Part shown: positions 53,209 through 62,469 of the stretch, one piece after another | Position numbering within the stretch: position 1 is the first letter of the stretch | Layout: each line of letters begins with the position of its first letter | From: RGIG3701 sp017403345 | Lineage (GTDB): Bacteria > Planctomycetota > Planctomycetia > Pirellulales > Thermoguttaceae | Length of the DNA stretch: 64,000 nucleotides | Assembly: GCA_017403345.1 (NCBI GenBank) | Contig: JAFQOH010000148.1 | Location: 13,093-77,092, forward strand | Direction of reading: 5' to 3' | The notes under the pieces: generated by a model | What the model was told of the DNA's origin: nothing | The model's database searches: none | Seen by the model: the letters and a program-made list of their open reading frames with translations, nothing else | Position numbers and translations under genes: made by a program

Positions 53209-53247
53209 CGTTCGATCAAAACGTTCGATCAAAACGTTCTACCAAAA
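53209..53247 (-). repeat. Three 13-bp direct repeats upstream of miaA
   Basis: Plus-strand cgttcgatcaaaa at 53209-53221 and 53222-53234, then cgttctaccaaaa at 53235-53247; a related sequence lies at about 53190-53203. They sit 20-58 nt before the miaA start and could be an operator. Confidence 0.75.
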
Positions 53248-53350
53248 TGAAAGCCGAAAGCCGTTTCACACAGAAACCGCTTTCGACCGTACATTCTCCG
53301 ATCCAGGACCCGGTCAACGCCGAGTCCCGTCCACGATTACAGCGTTCAGA

Positions 53351-56300
53351 CTAGCGCATTCCAAGCATCTGCTTCGCCTTTTCAGTCTCTTCGATCAAGG
53401 CCTTGACAGTAAAGCGGATCTGCTCTTCTGTATGGATGGCCGTCATGAAGAAACGCAGACGGGAGGCACGTTCTTCCACTGCCGGATAAATGATCGGCTG
53501 AACGTTGATCCCGCGGTCAAAGAGCTGCTGCGCAACGAACATGCTGAGCTGCGAGTTTCCATAAATGATCGGAATGACCGGAGTTCCGTCGCTCAATCCA
53601 GTGTCAAGACTAGCCTCCTTGGCCAGTTTCAGGAAAAGCGCAGAATTCTGACGCAGACGCTCCACACGCTCCGGTTCACGCTTCAGCACACGGAGCGCAC
53701 CGAGTGCTGCAGCCGTCGCCGCCGGAGAGATCGCCGCACTAAAAATGTAACCCGGCGTCGTGTAGCGCAGGTACTCGATCATGTTTTTCCGACCGGAAAT
53801 GAAACCGCCGCAGGAACCGAAGGATTTACTGATCGTCCCCATCCAGAGGTCGCCTTCATTCGGATCGATGCCGAAATGATCGCACACCCCGGCCCCGCGT
53901 TTGCCGAGCGTACCGAGAGAGTGCGCTTCATCAACGTAAAGAAACGCCTTGTGCCGTTTCTTCAGCTCGATAAATTCCGGGATCGGCGCAATGTCGCCGT
54001 CCATACTGTAGACACCTTCCATCGCGATCCAGACTCGACGGTAGTCCGAACGATAGCGTTTGAGCAGATCGTCCACCATTTCCCAATTATTATGCTCGAA
54101 CGGACGGCGCTGCGCTCCCGAAAGAAGGGCACCCATGACCATACTGTTGTGCGAGAGGGAATCCTGAAGCAGAAGATCGCCTTTCCCGACCACGTGGCCA
54201 AGCACACTTTCATTCACGTGATGTCCAGCCGAGAACACGATCGCGTCTTCCGTGCCGTTGAACTCTGCCATTTCGCGCTCGAACTCGACGTGGATCTTCT
54301 TCTGTCCCGAAACGAGCCGGCTTGCCGAGCAGCTGCATCCGTACTGGTCGAGCGCGTCTTTCACGAATTCGATCACTTCCGGATGACTTCCCAGACCGAG
54401 GTAATTGTAGCTCGAGAAATGAATGTACTCTTTCCCGCCAATGATCGTCGTGTCTTTCGACAGTGCCTCATGCGTCGTGAAGTACGGATTCCTCATCCCC
54501 GACGTCAGAAGCGTCTGCTTGCTCATCTCGAGCTGCTGGAATTCCGGAGATTTTTCAAAGACGTAGTATTCTTCCGGAATTTCCGCAGCTGCGCCCGGCG
54601 TTCCCGAGGCAGCGTTTTTCCCGACAGTCGAATGACGGCCGGAAACAGCACGAGAGGCAGTCAGAACTTCACGCAGACGCACCGATCCTCCCAAATGTTT
54701 GCAGACAGCTTCCGCCACATCGCGGACCGTGACCAGATCCTGAAGCACGATTTCCGGGAACCTGCCGCCAAAAGTCTCTTCCAGAGCGTTTAGGATCTCC
54801 ATCCGCTCCAGCGAATCCATCCCAAGTTCCGTGATCGGCGTCTCGACCGTCAGGTTGACCGCGCGCTCATTCGCAACGTTCTTGATCTCGCGAATAATGA
54901 TCTTCAACATCCGGCGAATACACTCCGGACGAACCAGATCTTCGGGAAGTCCCTCCGTGTTAAGAGTCCGAACAGCCTCACTGAACGCTTCCAAGACCGG
55001 GTCAAATCCTGCACCGTCACCGCCAAGAGCCGTCGTGACGTCATCGTATTCATCCTCATCGTCATCCGCATCGGTAAATGCAGAGTCTGCGAAAGCCGCG
55101 ACCTCAGCCGAAGCTCCGCCATCCACGTGCGCACCGATCATCGGACTCTGCGTCATGGCGTTCCCCTGCATCTTGGCACTTTCCGCCAAAGCCCGCGCAG
55201 CAAGCCGTTCTTCAAGCGGCGGAACGTCGATCCCGTGCGATTTCGGCAGCTGAAGCGCAATGGCACGAGCCTCCCAATCCGAGATCAACTCACGGATTTC
55301 TTCAGAATCGTGTTCATCCGCAGCCATTTTCTCTTTCACCTGCGCAGACGATTCTGCATTTTTCGCAGTCTCTTCCGCTTTTCGCGCGGCAAATTCTTTC
55401 TCCGTCAGGATCCGATTTTCCGACGCGATCCAAACCATCATCGGATCAAAATTCCCAGCCAAGAATTCAATGCGCGTACCATTGCGCTGGATCTTTCCGC
55501 TCGACGTCTTCGGGATCGCACCATGACGGATCAGATAAATGACGTCCAGCGGCAGTTCGTGCTCCTGCGAGACCTTCTTCCGGATCGCTTCGATCACCTC
55601 GGCATAGTCCGCATTCACTTTCCGATCCACTTCCTGGACCAACACCAACTGTTCGCGTCCATCTTTCTCGATCGCAAAGAGCGCACCGGAATCTGCACGG
55701 CAAAGGTCATGGGAATTCTGGATCGTCAACTCCACATCTTGCGGGTAAAGATTCACACCGTGCCAAATGATCATGTCCTTTAGCCGGCCGGAAACGTAAA
55801 GCTCTCCCTTCCAGAGGAAACCAAGATCGCCCGTCCGGAAATACGGACCGGGAACTGCGAGCAGCTCGTCTTTCCGCGGCTTGATGAACGCACGGAAACT
55901 GCGTTCCGTCACTTCAGGCTTCATCCAGTACCCCTTCGCCGTGCTCGGACCATGGATCCAGATCTCGCCAACTTCGCCATCCACACAGATCTCATCCGTG
56001 TCCGGATTCACGATAGCGACCGCCTGATCCGGCATGCAGCCGCCGTTTCCGATGATCCGGCGTGCTTTCGGAGCAGAAGACGGGATCTCGACCGCCCAGC
56101 CCTTACGCAAAAGGTCACTGTCGAAACTGCGTTCCGTAGGCCGTGTCGGCACGAATCCGCCCGCGACAAGCAGCGTCGCTTCCGCAAGACCATAGCAAGG
56201 ATAGAACGCCCGCGGATCAAAACCGGCCGGCGCAAATTTTTCCGCAAAAGCCTCAAGCGTCTCCGGACGAACTGGTTCCGCACCGTTAAACGCCACTTTC

Positions 56301-57184
56301 CACGAACTCAGATCCAACTGTTTGACCTGCTCCGGTTTGATTTTTTTCACGCAAAGTTCATACGCAAAGTTTGGACCGCCGGAAGTTGTCGCCTGGAATT
56401 TCGAGATCGCGGAGAGCCAGCGGAACGGACGCTGCAGAAACGCCATCGGAGACATGATGATGTTCGGGCACCCCATGTACAGAGGCTGGAGAACGCCGCC
56501 GATCAGTCCCATATCATGGTACGTCGGAAGCCAAAAAACGCCGATGCTGCTGCGCGTGATCTCAAACGCATTCGCGATCGTCGCAGAATTGTGCATCAAA
56601 TTGGAATGGTCAATGATCACACCTTTCGGATCCCCCGTCGACCCCGACGTATACTGCAGAAACGCCACAGTATCACCATGAATGTCCGGCATGACCCATC
56701 CTTTTTCCGTCCCGGCTTCGATCTGGTCCGTGTTCAGCCAGAGCATAGAAGAAAGGAACGGAGTCTCCTTGAGCTGCTGCTCATTCCGGCTGAGCACTTC
56801 CGAATTCGTCAGCGCGACCTTCGCATCACAGTCCGTCGCGATGATCTGCACACGATTCGCAGAACGATTCTTGCGCGGCGGATAGACCGGCACAGCAACC
56901 ACGCCTGCATACAGACAGCCAAAGTATGCCGCAATGAAATCAAGTCCAGGCGGGAAAAGCAGCATAGCCCTCTCACCCGTCAAGCCATGCGCCTGAAGCC
57001 GCGCTGCGATCGAACGAGCACGGCGGTCCAGATCCGCATTCGTCATGCGGACCATATCGTCGTCTCCGTCAACGAGGTAGCCAAAGGCAAGGTCAGTCGG
57101 CTGATGCGTCGCACGATGGCGAATCAAATCAACGACAGTTGGAGGACCAAAAAACGAACCGGGAAGATGATCGATATGCGACAC
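53351..57184 (-). CDS. Fatty acyl-AMP ligase / acyl carrier / alpha-oxoamine synthase (serine palmitoyltransferase-like) fusion
   Basis: 1277 aa with three domains. (1) About 1-590: fatty acyl-AMP ligase with the FAAL motifs LQYTSGSTGDPKGVI and WLPTYHDMGLIGG and the adenylate-domain segment YFRTGDLGFLWKGELYVSGRLKDMII. (2) About 740-830: acyl carrier protein, LGMDSLERMEILNALEE, phosphopantetheine Ser791. (3) About 890-1277: PLP alpha-oxoamine synthase with YNYLGLGSHPEV, SLSHNSMVMG, VDEAHSLGTLGKRG and TISKSFGSCGG (Schiff-base Lys1120). The logical reaction is activation of a fatty acid, loading on the built-in carrier and decarboxylative condensation with an amino acid (serine would give a ketosphinganine). 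A linker (about 590-740) is rich in Glu/Ala. The MMPL-type exporter lies upstream. Confidence 0.9.
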   Translation of the reverse strand: MSHIDHLPGSFFGPPTVVDLIRHRATHQPTDLAFGYLVDGDDDMVRMTNADLDRRARSIAARLQAHGLTGERAMLLFPPGLDFIAAYFGCLYAGVVAVPVYPPRKNRSANRVQIIATDCDAKVALTNSEVLSRNEQQLKETPFLSSMLWLNTDQIEAGTEKGWVMPDIHGDTVAFLQYTSGSTGDPKGVIIDHSNLMHNSATIANAFEITRSSIGVFWLPTYHDMGLIGGVLQPLYMGCPNIIMSPMAFLQRPFRWLSAISKFQATTSGGPNFAYELCVKKIKPEQVKQLDLSSWKVAFNGAEPVRPETLEAFAEKFAPAGFDPRAFYPCYGLAEATLLVAGGFVPTRPTERSFDSDLLRKGWAVEIPSSAPKARRIIGNGGCMPDQAVAIVNPDTDEICVDGEVGEIWIHGPSTAKGYWMKPEVTERSFRAFIKPRKDELLAVPGPYFRTGDLGFLWKGELYVSGRLKDMIIWHGVNLYPQDVELTIQNSHDLCRADSGALFAIEKDGREQLVLVQEVDRKVNADYAEVIEAIRKKVSQEHELPLDVIYLIRHGAIPKTSSGKIQRNGTRIEFLAGNFDPMMVWIASENRILTEKEFAARKAEETAKNAESSAQVKEKMAADEHDSEEIRELISDWEARAIALQLPKSHGIDVPPLEERLAARALAESAKMQGNAMTQSPMIGAHVDGGASAEVAAFADSAFTDADDDEDEYDDVTTALGGDGAGFDPVLEAFSEAVRTLNTEGLPEDLVRPECIRRMLKIIIREIKNVANERAVNLTVETPITELGMDSLERMEILNALEETFGGRFPEIVLQDLVTVRDVAEAVCKHLGGSVRLREVLTASRAVSGRHSTVGKNAASGTPGAAAEIPEEYYVFEKSPEFQQLEMSKQTLLTSGMRNPYFTTHEALSKDTTIIGGKEYIHFSSYNYLGLGSHPEVIEFVKDALDQYGCSCSASRLVSGQKKIHVEFEREMAEFNGTEDAIVFSAGHHVNESVLGHVVGKGDLLLQDSLSHNSMVMGALLSGAQRRPFEHNNWEMVDDLLKRYRSDYRRVWIAMEGVYSMDGDIAPIPEFIELKKRHKAFLYVDEAHSLGTLGKRGAGVCDHFGIDPNEGDLWMGTISKSFGSCGGFISGRKNMIEYLRYTTPGYIFSAAISPAATAAALGALRVLKREPERVERLRQNSALFLKLAKEASLDTGLSDGTPVIPIIYGNSQLSMFVAQQLFDRGINVQPIIYPAVEERASRLRFFMTAIHTEEQIRFTVKALIEETEKAKQMLGMR

Positions 57185-57511
57185 AATTAGCTCCGAGGGT
57201 TGAGGTCAAAAAACCAATTCTGCCAAACGCCGGCACAAACTCACTGTATGCACTAACTTTCACGGGAGAAACGCCAGCCTCTCTTTTCATCACGGCACCA
57301 TAGCCGCCAGCGGCCGGCGTTGACCCAACAAAACCGTTCCAACGCAAAAGGATGGACCTCATCCGGCACACACCCGAAAGCAAGACGATTTGGCAAAAAA
57401 CGGCAAATCATTTTTGCGGAGCACAGTACACCCTGCACTCCAAAACCCAATCTGCGCACGGGGGCGTTTCCAAACGGCCTGTCCGAAAACACCACACGGC
57501 AACACCGCTAA

Positions 57512-57540
57512 TTATACTCCAAAATTTCAAAACTGGAAGT
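57512..57540 (-). promoter_or_regulatory. Candidate promoter of the FAAL-ACP-AOS gene
   Basis: Perfect TATAAT on the minus strand (57517-57512) with CTTCCA (57540-57535) 17 nt upstream. It implies a leader of about 320 nt (57185-57505). No ORF in the 435-bp gap is supported. Confidence 0.5.
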
Positions 57541-57619
57541 GGGACTCCGTAAAAATTTTCACTGATATTTCATTTTTCAGAAAAATTTTGGGAAAAAATT
57601 CAGGGAGAGGAAAAAATAT

Positions 57620-60352
57620 TCAAGTTTCCAGCCTACTTCTGTTTTTCTGTAAATCACCTTTTCGGACAAAAAACTTTCCAAGCGGACTGATCAAAAGCGC
57701 CGGCGTCAGGAAAAGATCCGCGATGATCGCCGCAGTCAAGAGCACACACAGCATCCACGCAAAGCGTGCGACCGGCATAAAATCGCTGAAAACGAATACC
57801 AAGAACGTAAAACTGCAGATGAATGCCGTCTGCACCATCGCCCCTGCGCAGTTCGAGTACGCATAAAGGACCGCGTTTTTTCGGTCATACCCAAGTGCGA
57901 TCCCGCGCTGGAACCACGTCAGAAAATGCAGCGTACCGTCCACAGTGATCCCGAGCGCAACGCTTGCCGTCATCATCGTCCCAATGTCGATCTTGATCTC
58001 CAGTGCCGCAAGGATACCGAAGATCACGATACTCGGCAAAATATTCGGCAGGATCGCGATCAGACCGGCACAGACGCTTCGAAGCAGTACGATCATCGTG
58101 AAGAGGATCAGAATGAACGCCGTCATGAAACTCACGATCAGGTCTTTGAGAAGCTGCTGCTGCGCCTTGAAGACCAGCGGGATCGCCCCGGTCACAACAC
58201 ACGAGACCTCCTGAAACCGCATCATCTCCGCCTCTGCTAACGCTCGGCGTTCCTGACGGGTCAGCGTTTCCTCCCCGCGCTGCTTAAGTTCACCAAATAC
58301 CGTCTCGCGCGCCTGAAAAGACTCCAGAAGTCCCTCTGGACCGCTGGCTCGGCGGGCGTCTGCCAAAAATGGCGCGTCAAGAAGCTGTTTTTCAGAGATC
58401 GCATACGTGACTCCGTTCTTCCGAAGCGTCTCGTAGATGCGCAGTTCCACCTCCTGCAGCAGCGGTTCATACTTCAGATTTGCCCCTGCCGGGATCCTAA
58501 GCGTCAAAAGCCACATCCGCTCCTCCGGCGCATCAAAGAAGTAGTTCGACTCCTGAAGTTTTCCGACATTTTCATCCATTTCCCGATTGAAGACACGCCG
58601 TGCGGAACGCGCCGCCGTCGAAGGATCCGTCAGAGACGGCAGTGCTGGAAGGACGCTCAGCACGGAAGTACATCCATCTATGCCGGGCACCTTCGCAAGC
58701 TCGTTCTGGATCAGCGAAATGAGATTCATCTCTTCCAAGGGAGTTCGGCGCACATTCGCTTCGTTCTTCGGGATACGAAGGATGACGTTGATCGGTACCA
58801 GACCGCCAAAACGTTCTTCAAGATAATCGTAATCCACGATCACCTCATGCGTTGGACGCAGCATTCCGTGCAGTGTGATGCTCGTATCCAGAAACGGCAC
58901 AAAAAAGGAGAAAATGCCGATGAGCACAATACAGGCCCCGATCACGCCCCAATACGTTTTCGAGATAAACCGCGCCAGCATCTCCCAACGCAGCATCGAA
59001 CGGTTTCGGGCTACCCCTTCTGTTACGCCGCTGACTCCGATCGCTTTTTCTCCAGCCGGCCCATTTTCAGCCGAACATTTCATTGCAGTCATTTCCCGCA
59101 GCAGCGGATCCGTTTTCCGTTTCCAAAACGGCATCCAGTACTCAAACGGCGGCCAGTTTTCCCAGCACGAAGCAACATAAAGAAACAGCAGACACATCCC
59201 GGAAAAAAGCGAAATGGAAGTGTAGATCCCAAAATTACATATCGGCGTCACATAGCTCACAGCCAGCGACCCCATCCCCAAAATCGTAGTGAAAGTCGCT
59301 AGAAAACAAGGAAGCCAGCCTTTTTCAAGAGTCCTCCAAACCGCTCCCTTCGTCCCGCCTTCCAAGACGGAATCGCGATAGTAGTTCGCCAAATGGATCC
59401 CGGACTCCATCGTCAGCACGAATGTCAATGCCGCCACAAGAAGAGAGATCGAATCCATGTGCGATCCGGAGTAAAAGATCGCTGCCGGTCCGATCTCCTC
59501 GTTCATCGCCGAAATAAACAATACGGAAACACTCAGGATCGGATTCTTCAGACAGAAAAAAAGCAGGATCGCGCAAATAACGCCGAAAATAGGTAAAAGA
59601 CGGCTCTGCGAGCTTTTCGTCGTCTCGTCGATCGCCACACTGTCGCACGTCGCTCCGGCAAGATGGATCTGTGTGTGCGTCAGCCCCGTCAGCTCCATCG
59701 TATCGGCATAGAGTTTCTCCAAAAGTGCCGGCCGATCCGCAGCCCCTGCCGCTGACGGCATCACGACGATCCCTCCCTGTGTTCGGTCACGGCTCAAGAG
59801 CCAGCCTTCAAGCTGATCCATGGAAAGTTCACGGATCGGTTTCGGAGGCGTCTGACGCGCGTACCGTTTCGCGTTCAGTTCATCCATCTGATGCAGAAGT
59901 TCCCGCGTCGAATAAACTCGGCGGACCAGCGGCGGAAGAGGTTTCCCCTCTGGATCCGTTCCCGGCGAACTCAAAAATCTCGCCTTCAACTCATCCTGCT
60001 TTGGATCCTCAGGCTTCAGACCATCCCAGCTGATCAGGACCATCTCATTCGAAACAAAATGATTATTAAAAAAGATCAGCTTCTGCGTCTCCGGAAACTC
60101 ACTCGGAAACCAATCCTGCACCCGATTATTGCACGTTTTATTCGCCTCGCGGCCGCCATAGAACAAGATCGCGAAGATACCCACATAGCAGATCAGGACC
60201 AGCCACCGCAGAGGCCGATTCAAAAAAGTACGAGAAGGATTCGGCCGGGAAACCGCCTCTCCAGGTACATTCGGAGAACTCACGCCATCCGATACCAGTC
60301 CCCATCCCTGCTCAGATCCTTCCTTCTCTTTTTCTGTATCCTGGTTCGCCAT
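57620..60352 (-). CDS. MMPL/RND-family exporter
   Basis: 910 aa. Twelve membrane helices in the RND arrangement: one (LRWLVLICYVGIFAILFYGG), a large periplasmic loop, five (including SHMDSISLLVAALTFVLTM), one, a second loop, then five (IALGYD, GTMMTASVALGITVDGTLHFLTW). The paired Asp/Gly and Gly-rich helices fit MMPL/HpnN-like lipid transporters rather than drug efflux pumps. It requires the proton gradient. Its neighbour in the same direction is the FAAL-ACP-AOS enzyme, and the pairing suggests transport of the lipid it makes. The N-terminal 30 residues are hydrophilic and the C-terminal helix is followed by a short basic tail. No outer-membrane or periplasmic partner gene is near. Confidence 0.87.
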   Translation of the reverse strand: MANQDTEKEKEGSEQGWGLVSDGVSSPNVPGEAVSRPNPSRTFLNRPLRWLVLICYVGIFAILFYGGREANKTCNNRVQDWFPSEFPETQKLIFFNNHFVSNEMVLISWDGLKPEDPKQDELKARFLSSPGTDPEGKPLPPLVRRVYSTRELLHQMDELNAKRYARQTPPKPIRELSMDQLEGWLLSRDRTQGGIVVMPSAAGAADRPALLEKLYADTMELTGLTHTQIHLAGATCDSVAIDETTKSSQSRLLPIFGVICAILLFFCLKNPILSVSVLFISAMNEEIGPAAIFYSGSHMDSISLLVAALTFVLTMESGIHLANYYRDSVLEGGTKGAVWRTLEKGWLPCFLATFTTILGMGSLAVSYVTPICNFGIYTSISLFSGMCLLFLYVASCWENWPPFEYWMPFWKRKTDPLLREMTAMKCSAENGPAGEKAIGVSGVTEGVARNRSMLRWEMLARFISKTYWGVIGACIVLIGIFSFFVPFLDTSITLHGMLRPTHEVIVDYDYLEERFGGLVPINVILRIPKNEANVRRTPLEEMNLISLIQNELAKVPGIDGCTSVLSVLPALPSLTDPSTAARSARRVFNREMDENVGKLQESNYFFDAPEERMWLLTLRIPAGANLKYEPLLQEVELRIYETLRKNGVTYAISEKQLLDAPFLADARRASGPEGLLESFQARETVFGELKQRGEETLTRQERRALAEAEMMRFQEVSCVVTGAIPLVFKAQQQLLKDLIVSFMTAFILILFTMIVLLRSVCAGLIAILPNILPSIVIFGILAALEIKIDIGTMMTASVALGITVDGTLHFLTWFQRGIALGYDRKNAVLYAYSNCAGAMVQTAFICSFTFLVFVFSDFMPVARFAWMLCVLLTAAIIADLFLTPALLISPLGKFFVRKGDLQKNRSRLET

Positions 60353-60709
60353 GACTGTCTGGAACCTCCATGAAATACTTCGAAACCTAAAAAATACTTA
60401 CCCGATCATATTTAAGCATACCCGAAAAAATCCCTTCTGGGAATAGGTACATCAAAATAATTTCCAAAAAATTTCCACTCTTTTTTTACTTTTCGGAAAA
60501 CCTTAACGGTCAGAAAAAACAAAGAAGACACAACAGCTCCACAAAACAAAAAAGCTAAGCAAGATCCAAGTCAAAAAAATAAAAAAGAAAAAGAGACGCA
60601 GAGAGGCGAAAAGAGGCAATACACAAAAATTAACCAAACAAAAGACTTCCCCAAATTTCCAAAATCCACTCTCAAACAAAGTATTTTGTCCAAATCGCAC
60701 TTCGCCCCC
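60353..60709. other. A-rich divergent intergenic region
   Basis: The RND and kinase genes diverge across 478 bp. The 60360-60700 part is A-rich with aaaaagagacgcagagaggcg-like sequence (about 60591-60612), resembling the degenerate dispersed elements near 46500. No gene or RNA could be supported; a clear promoter for the RND gene was not found. Confidence 0.4.
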
Positions 60710-60738
60710 TTGACAAAATACAAAAAAACGGCTAAGAT
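60710..60738 (+). promoter_or_regulatory. Sigma-70-type promoter of the first kinase
   Basis: TTGACA (60710-60715), 17-nt spacer, TAAGAT (60733-60738); leader of about 85 nt to ATG 60831. Confidence 0.82.
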
Positions 60739-60830
60739 GAACGACTGGTCAATATTCCATGTCCCCATTCTCATTTTGAGATCCCCAGGGGATCCGTTTC
60801 ACTCTCCAGGCAAATACAGGAGACTGATCT

Positions 60831-62282
60831 ATGAGCCAAAACAATGACTTTCCGCGGCCGTCCACTTCAACCTCCTCCACGGACGCCGACAAACCGCAGC
60901 AGCAAACACCGTCTCCACTCCCCTCAGACACTTCCGCCGAGACAGTCCCAATGGAATCCTCTCTTCCCTTGATCGAGGAACGCGGTATCGCCCTGACGCA
61001 AATGCGCGCGCACTCCCCCAGTCCAGGGGGGCTGAACGCATTTCCGGAACTCCGCGGCCTATCTCAAGGCCCCTGTACGGCAATGAATACGAATCTCCCC
61101 AATGAGACGCTTTCCTTCAACGCAGTCGCTTCCGGCAAAGGGATCGAACCGTTAAAGAAAGAGTTTCAGTTTCTCATTCAATTCGGCAAGATACCGACCG
61201 AGGAGACACTGGAACTTCAGTACATCCTAGGCCAGGGGAAGCAGGGAATCGTCTTTTTTAGCGAACGAAAGTGCGTGGACGGCTTCACGCTTCCGATCGC
61301 GCTGAAATTCTTTGAGCCGCACTCCTTTCAGCAGCCGGAAGATTACGCTGAGGCTATGAAGTACAGCGCGAAGGTCGCGTCGGTCGTTTCCCGCATCCAG
61401 CACGAGCATCTTCTTGCCGTCCGCAATTGGTTCACTCAGAATCAGATCCGCGTCATGGAGATGGAGTGGGTCGACGGCTACGATCTTTCGGAGCTTCTGG
61501 ATCCGCACATCCTGACGCACATGAGTACCCGATTCCCCTGCACAGAATACGAAAACTGTCTGCGGGTCATCCTGTCGCCGGGAGAGCACCACCCGCGTTT
61601 CAAGGCTGGTGTCGCTCTGCACATCATACGCGACTGCCTGAAGGCGTTTCAGGCTCTTCATGAACTCCGGATCGTTCATAGCGACATCAAACCTGCCAAC
61701 ATTATGCTGAAGAAGACCGGAGGTGTGAAGATCATCGACATCGGCGCGGCTTTTTTCATCGACGCACCCCCGTCCAGGACCTTCTACTCTCCATACTATG
61801 CTGCCCCAGAAATGCTCGCCTCCAACGGCCTCGAACAGGTCAGCCCGCAATCGGACCTTGCGAGCCTTGGGTACGTCTTCATTCAGCTTCTTTCCGGCCG
61901 TTTTCCGTTTACCCGACTTCACAACGGTATGCCGACCATTAATTTAACGCGAAAAGAACTCCTTGAGCAAAAAATCTCGCTCATCGACCGCCTACCGGAA
62001 CTCCTTCCGGAAGACGTCCGGCAAAATGAAGTCCTCATCCACTTCTGCCAACGGCTGGTCCATCCCGATCCAAGCCGCCGTTTCCAGTCTGCGCAGGATG
62101 CGGTCGTAGACGCAACCGACGGTCTTTCCGTCATTCAGCGCAGCCTAGTCAGTATGGGGCTCTACAGTGACTTCGACTACGATCTGAAATCTTGGATCTC
62201 CTCACTGAACTATCCGTCCGTGAGGCAAAAAAAACGAAACCAGAATGACGAAGATTCCGATCCTGATCGAAACTCGGCATGA
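60831..62282 (+). CDS. Serine/threonine protein kinase (atypical active site)
   Basis: 483 aa. Pro/Ser/Thr-rich N-terminal tail of about 110 residues, then a Hanks-type kinase domain: glycine loop ILGQGKQGIVFF, Lys in PIALKFF, catalytic loop VHSDIKPANIML (D285; HSD replaces the usual HRD), metal-binding loop IDIGAAFF (DIG for DFG) and YAAPEML. The kinase ends near residue 450, followed by a short charged tail. No membrane helix, so it is cytoplasmic. Loss of Arg in HRD places it in the RD-minus type, which is usually not activated by loop phosphorylation. AGGAG lies upstream of ATG 60831. Substrate unknown. Confidence 0.88.
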   Translation: MSQNNDFPRPSTSTSSTDADKPQQQTPSPLPSDTSAETVPMESSLPLIEERGIALTQMRAHSPSPGGLNAFPELRGLSQGPCTAMNTNLPNETLSFNAVASGKGIEPLKKEFQFLIQFGKIPTEETLELQYILGQGKQGIVFFSERKCVDGFTLPIALKFFEPHSFQQPEDYAEAMKYSAKVASVVSRIQHEHLLAVRNWFTQNQIRVMEMEWVDGYDLSELLDPHILTHMSTRFPCTEYENCLRVILSPGEHHPRFKAGVALHIIRDCLKAFQALHELRIVHSDIKPANIMLKKTGGVKIIDIGAAFFIDAPPSRTFYSPYYAAPEMLASNGLEQVSPQSDLASLGYVFIQLLSGRFPFTRLHNGMPTINLTRKELLEQKISLIDRLPELLPEDVRQNEVLIHFCQRLVHPDPSRRFQSAQDAVVDATDGLSVIQRSLVSMGLYSDFDYDLKSWISSLNYPSVRQKKRNQNDEDSDPDRNSA

Positions 62283-62398
62283 GGCTGACTCGTTTTTCGA
62301 GATCACCTTAAAATTAAAATCATTCGCCGATTTTCGGAATTCGCATATGATCTGGATCTCTTCCGGGGGAGGCATCTGTTTACGACTCCTGCCCCCCC

Positions 62399-62426
62399 TT
62401 GTATATTAAAAAAAATCTGGTAGAAT
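62399..62426 (+). promoter_or_regulatory. Sigma-70-type promoter of the second kinase
   Basis: TTGTAT (62399-62404), 16-nt spacer, TAGAAT (62421-62426), about 40 nt upstream of ATG 62470. A run of seven C directly precedes the -35 element. Confidence 0.65.
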
Positions 62427-62469
62427 AATAAATGGAAAATTTTATCTGCCGCGATTTTGAGGTTAAAAA

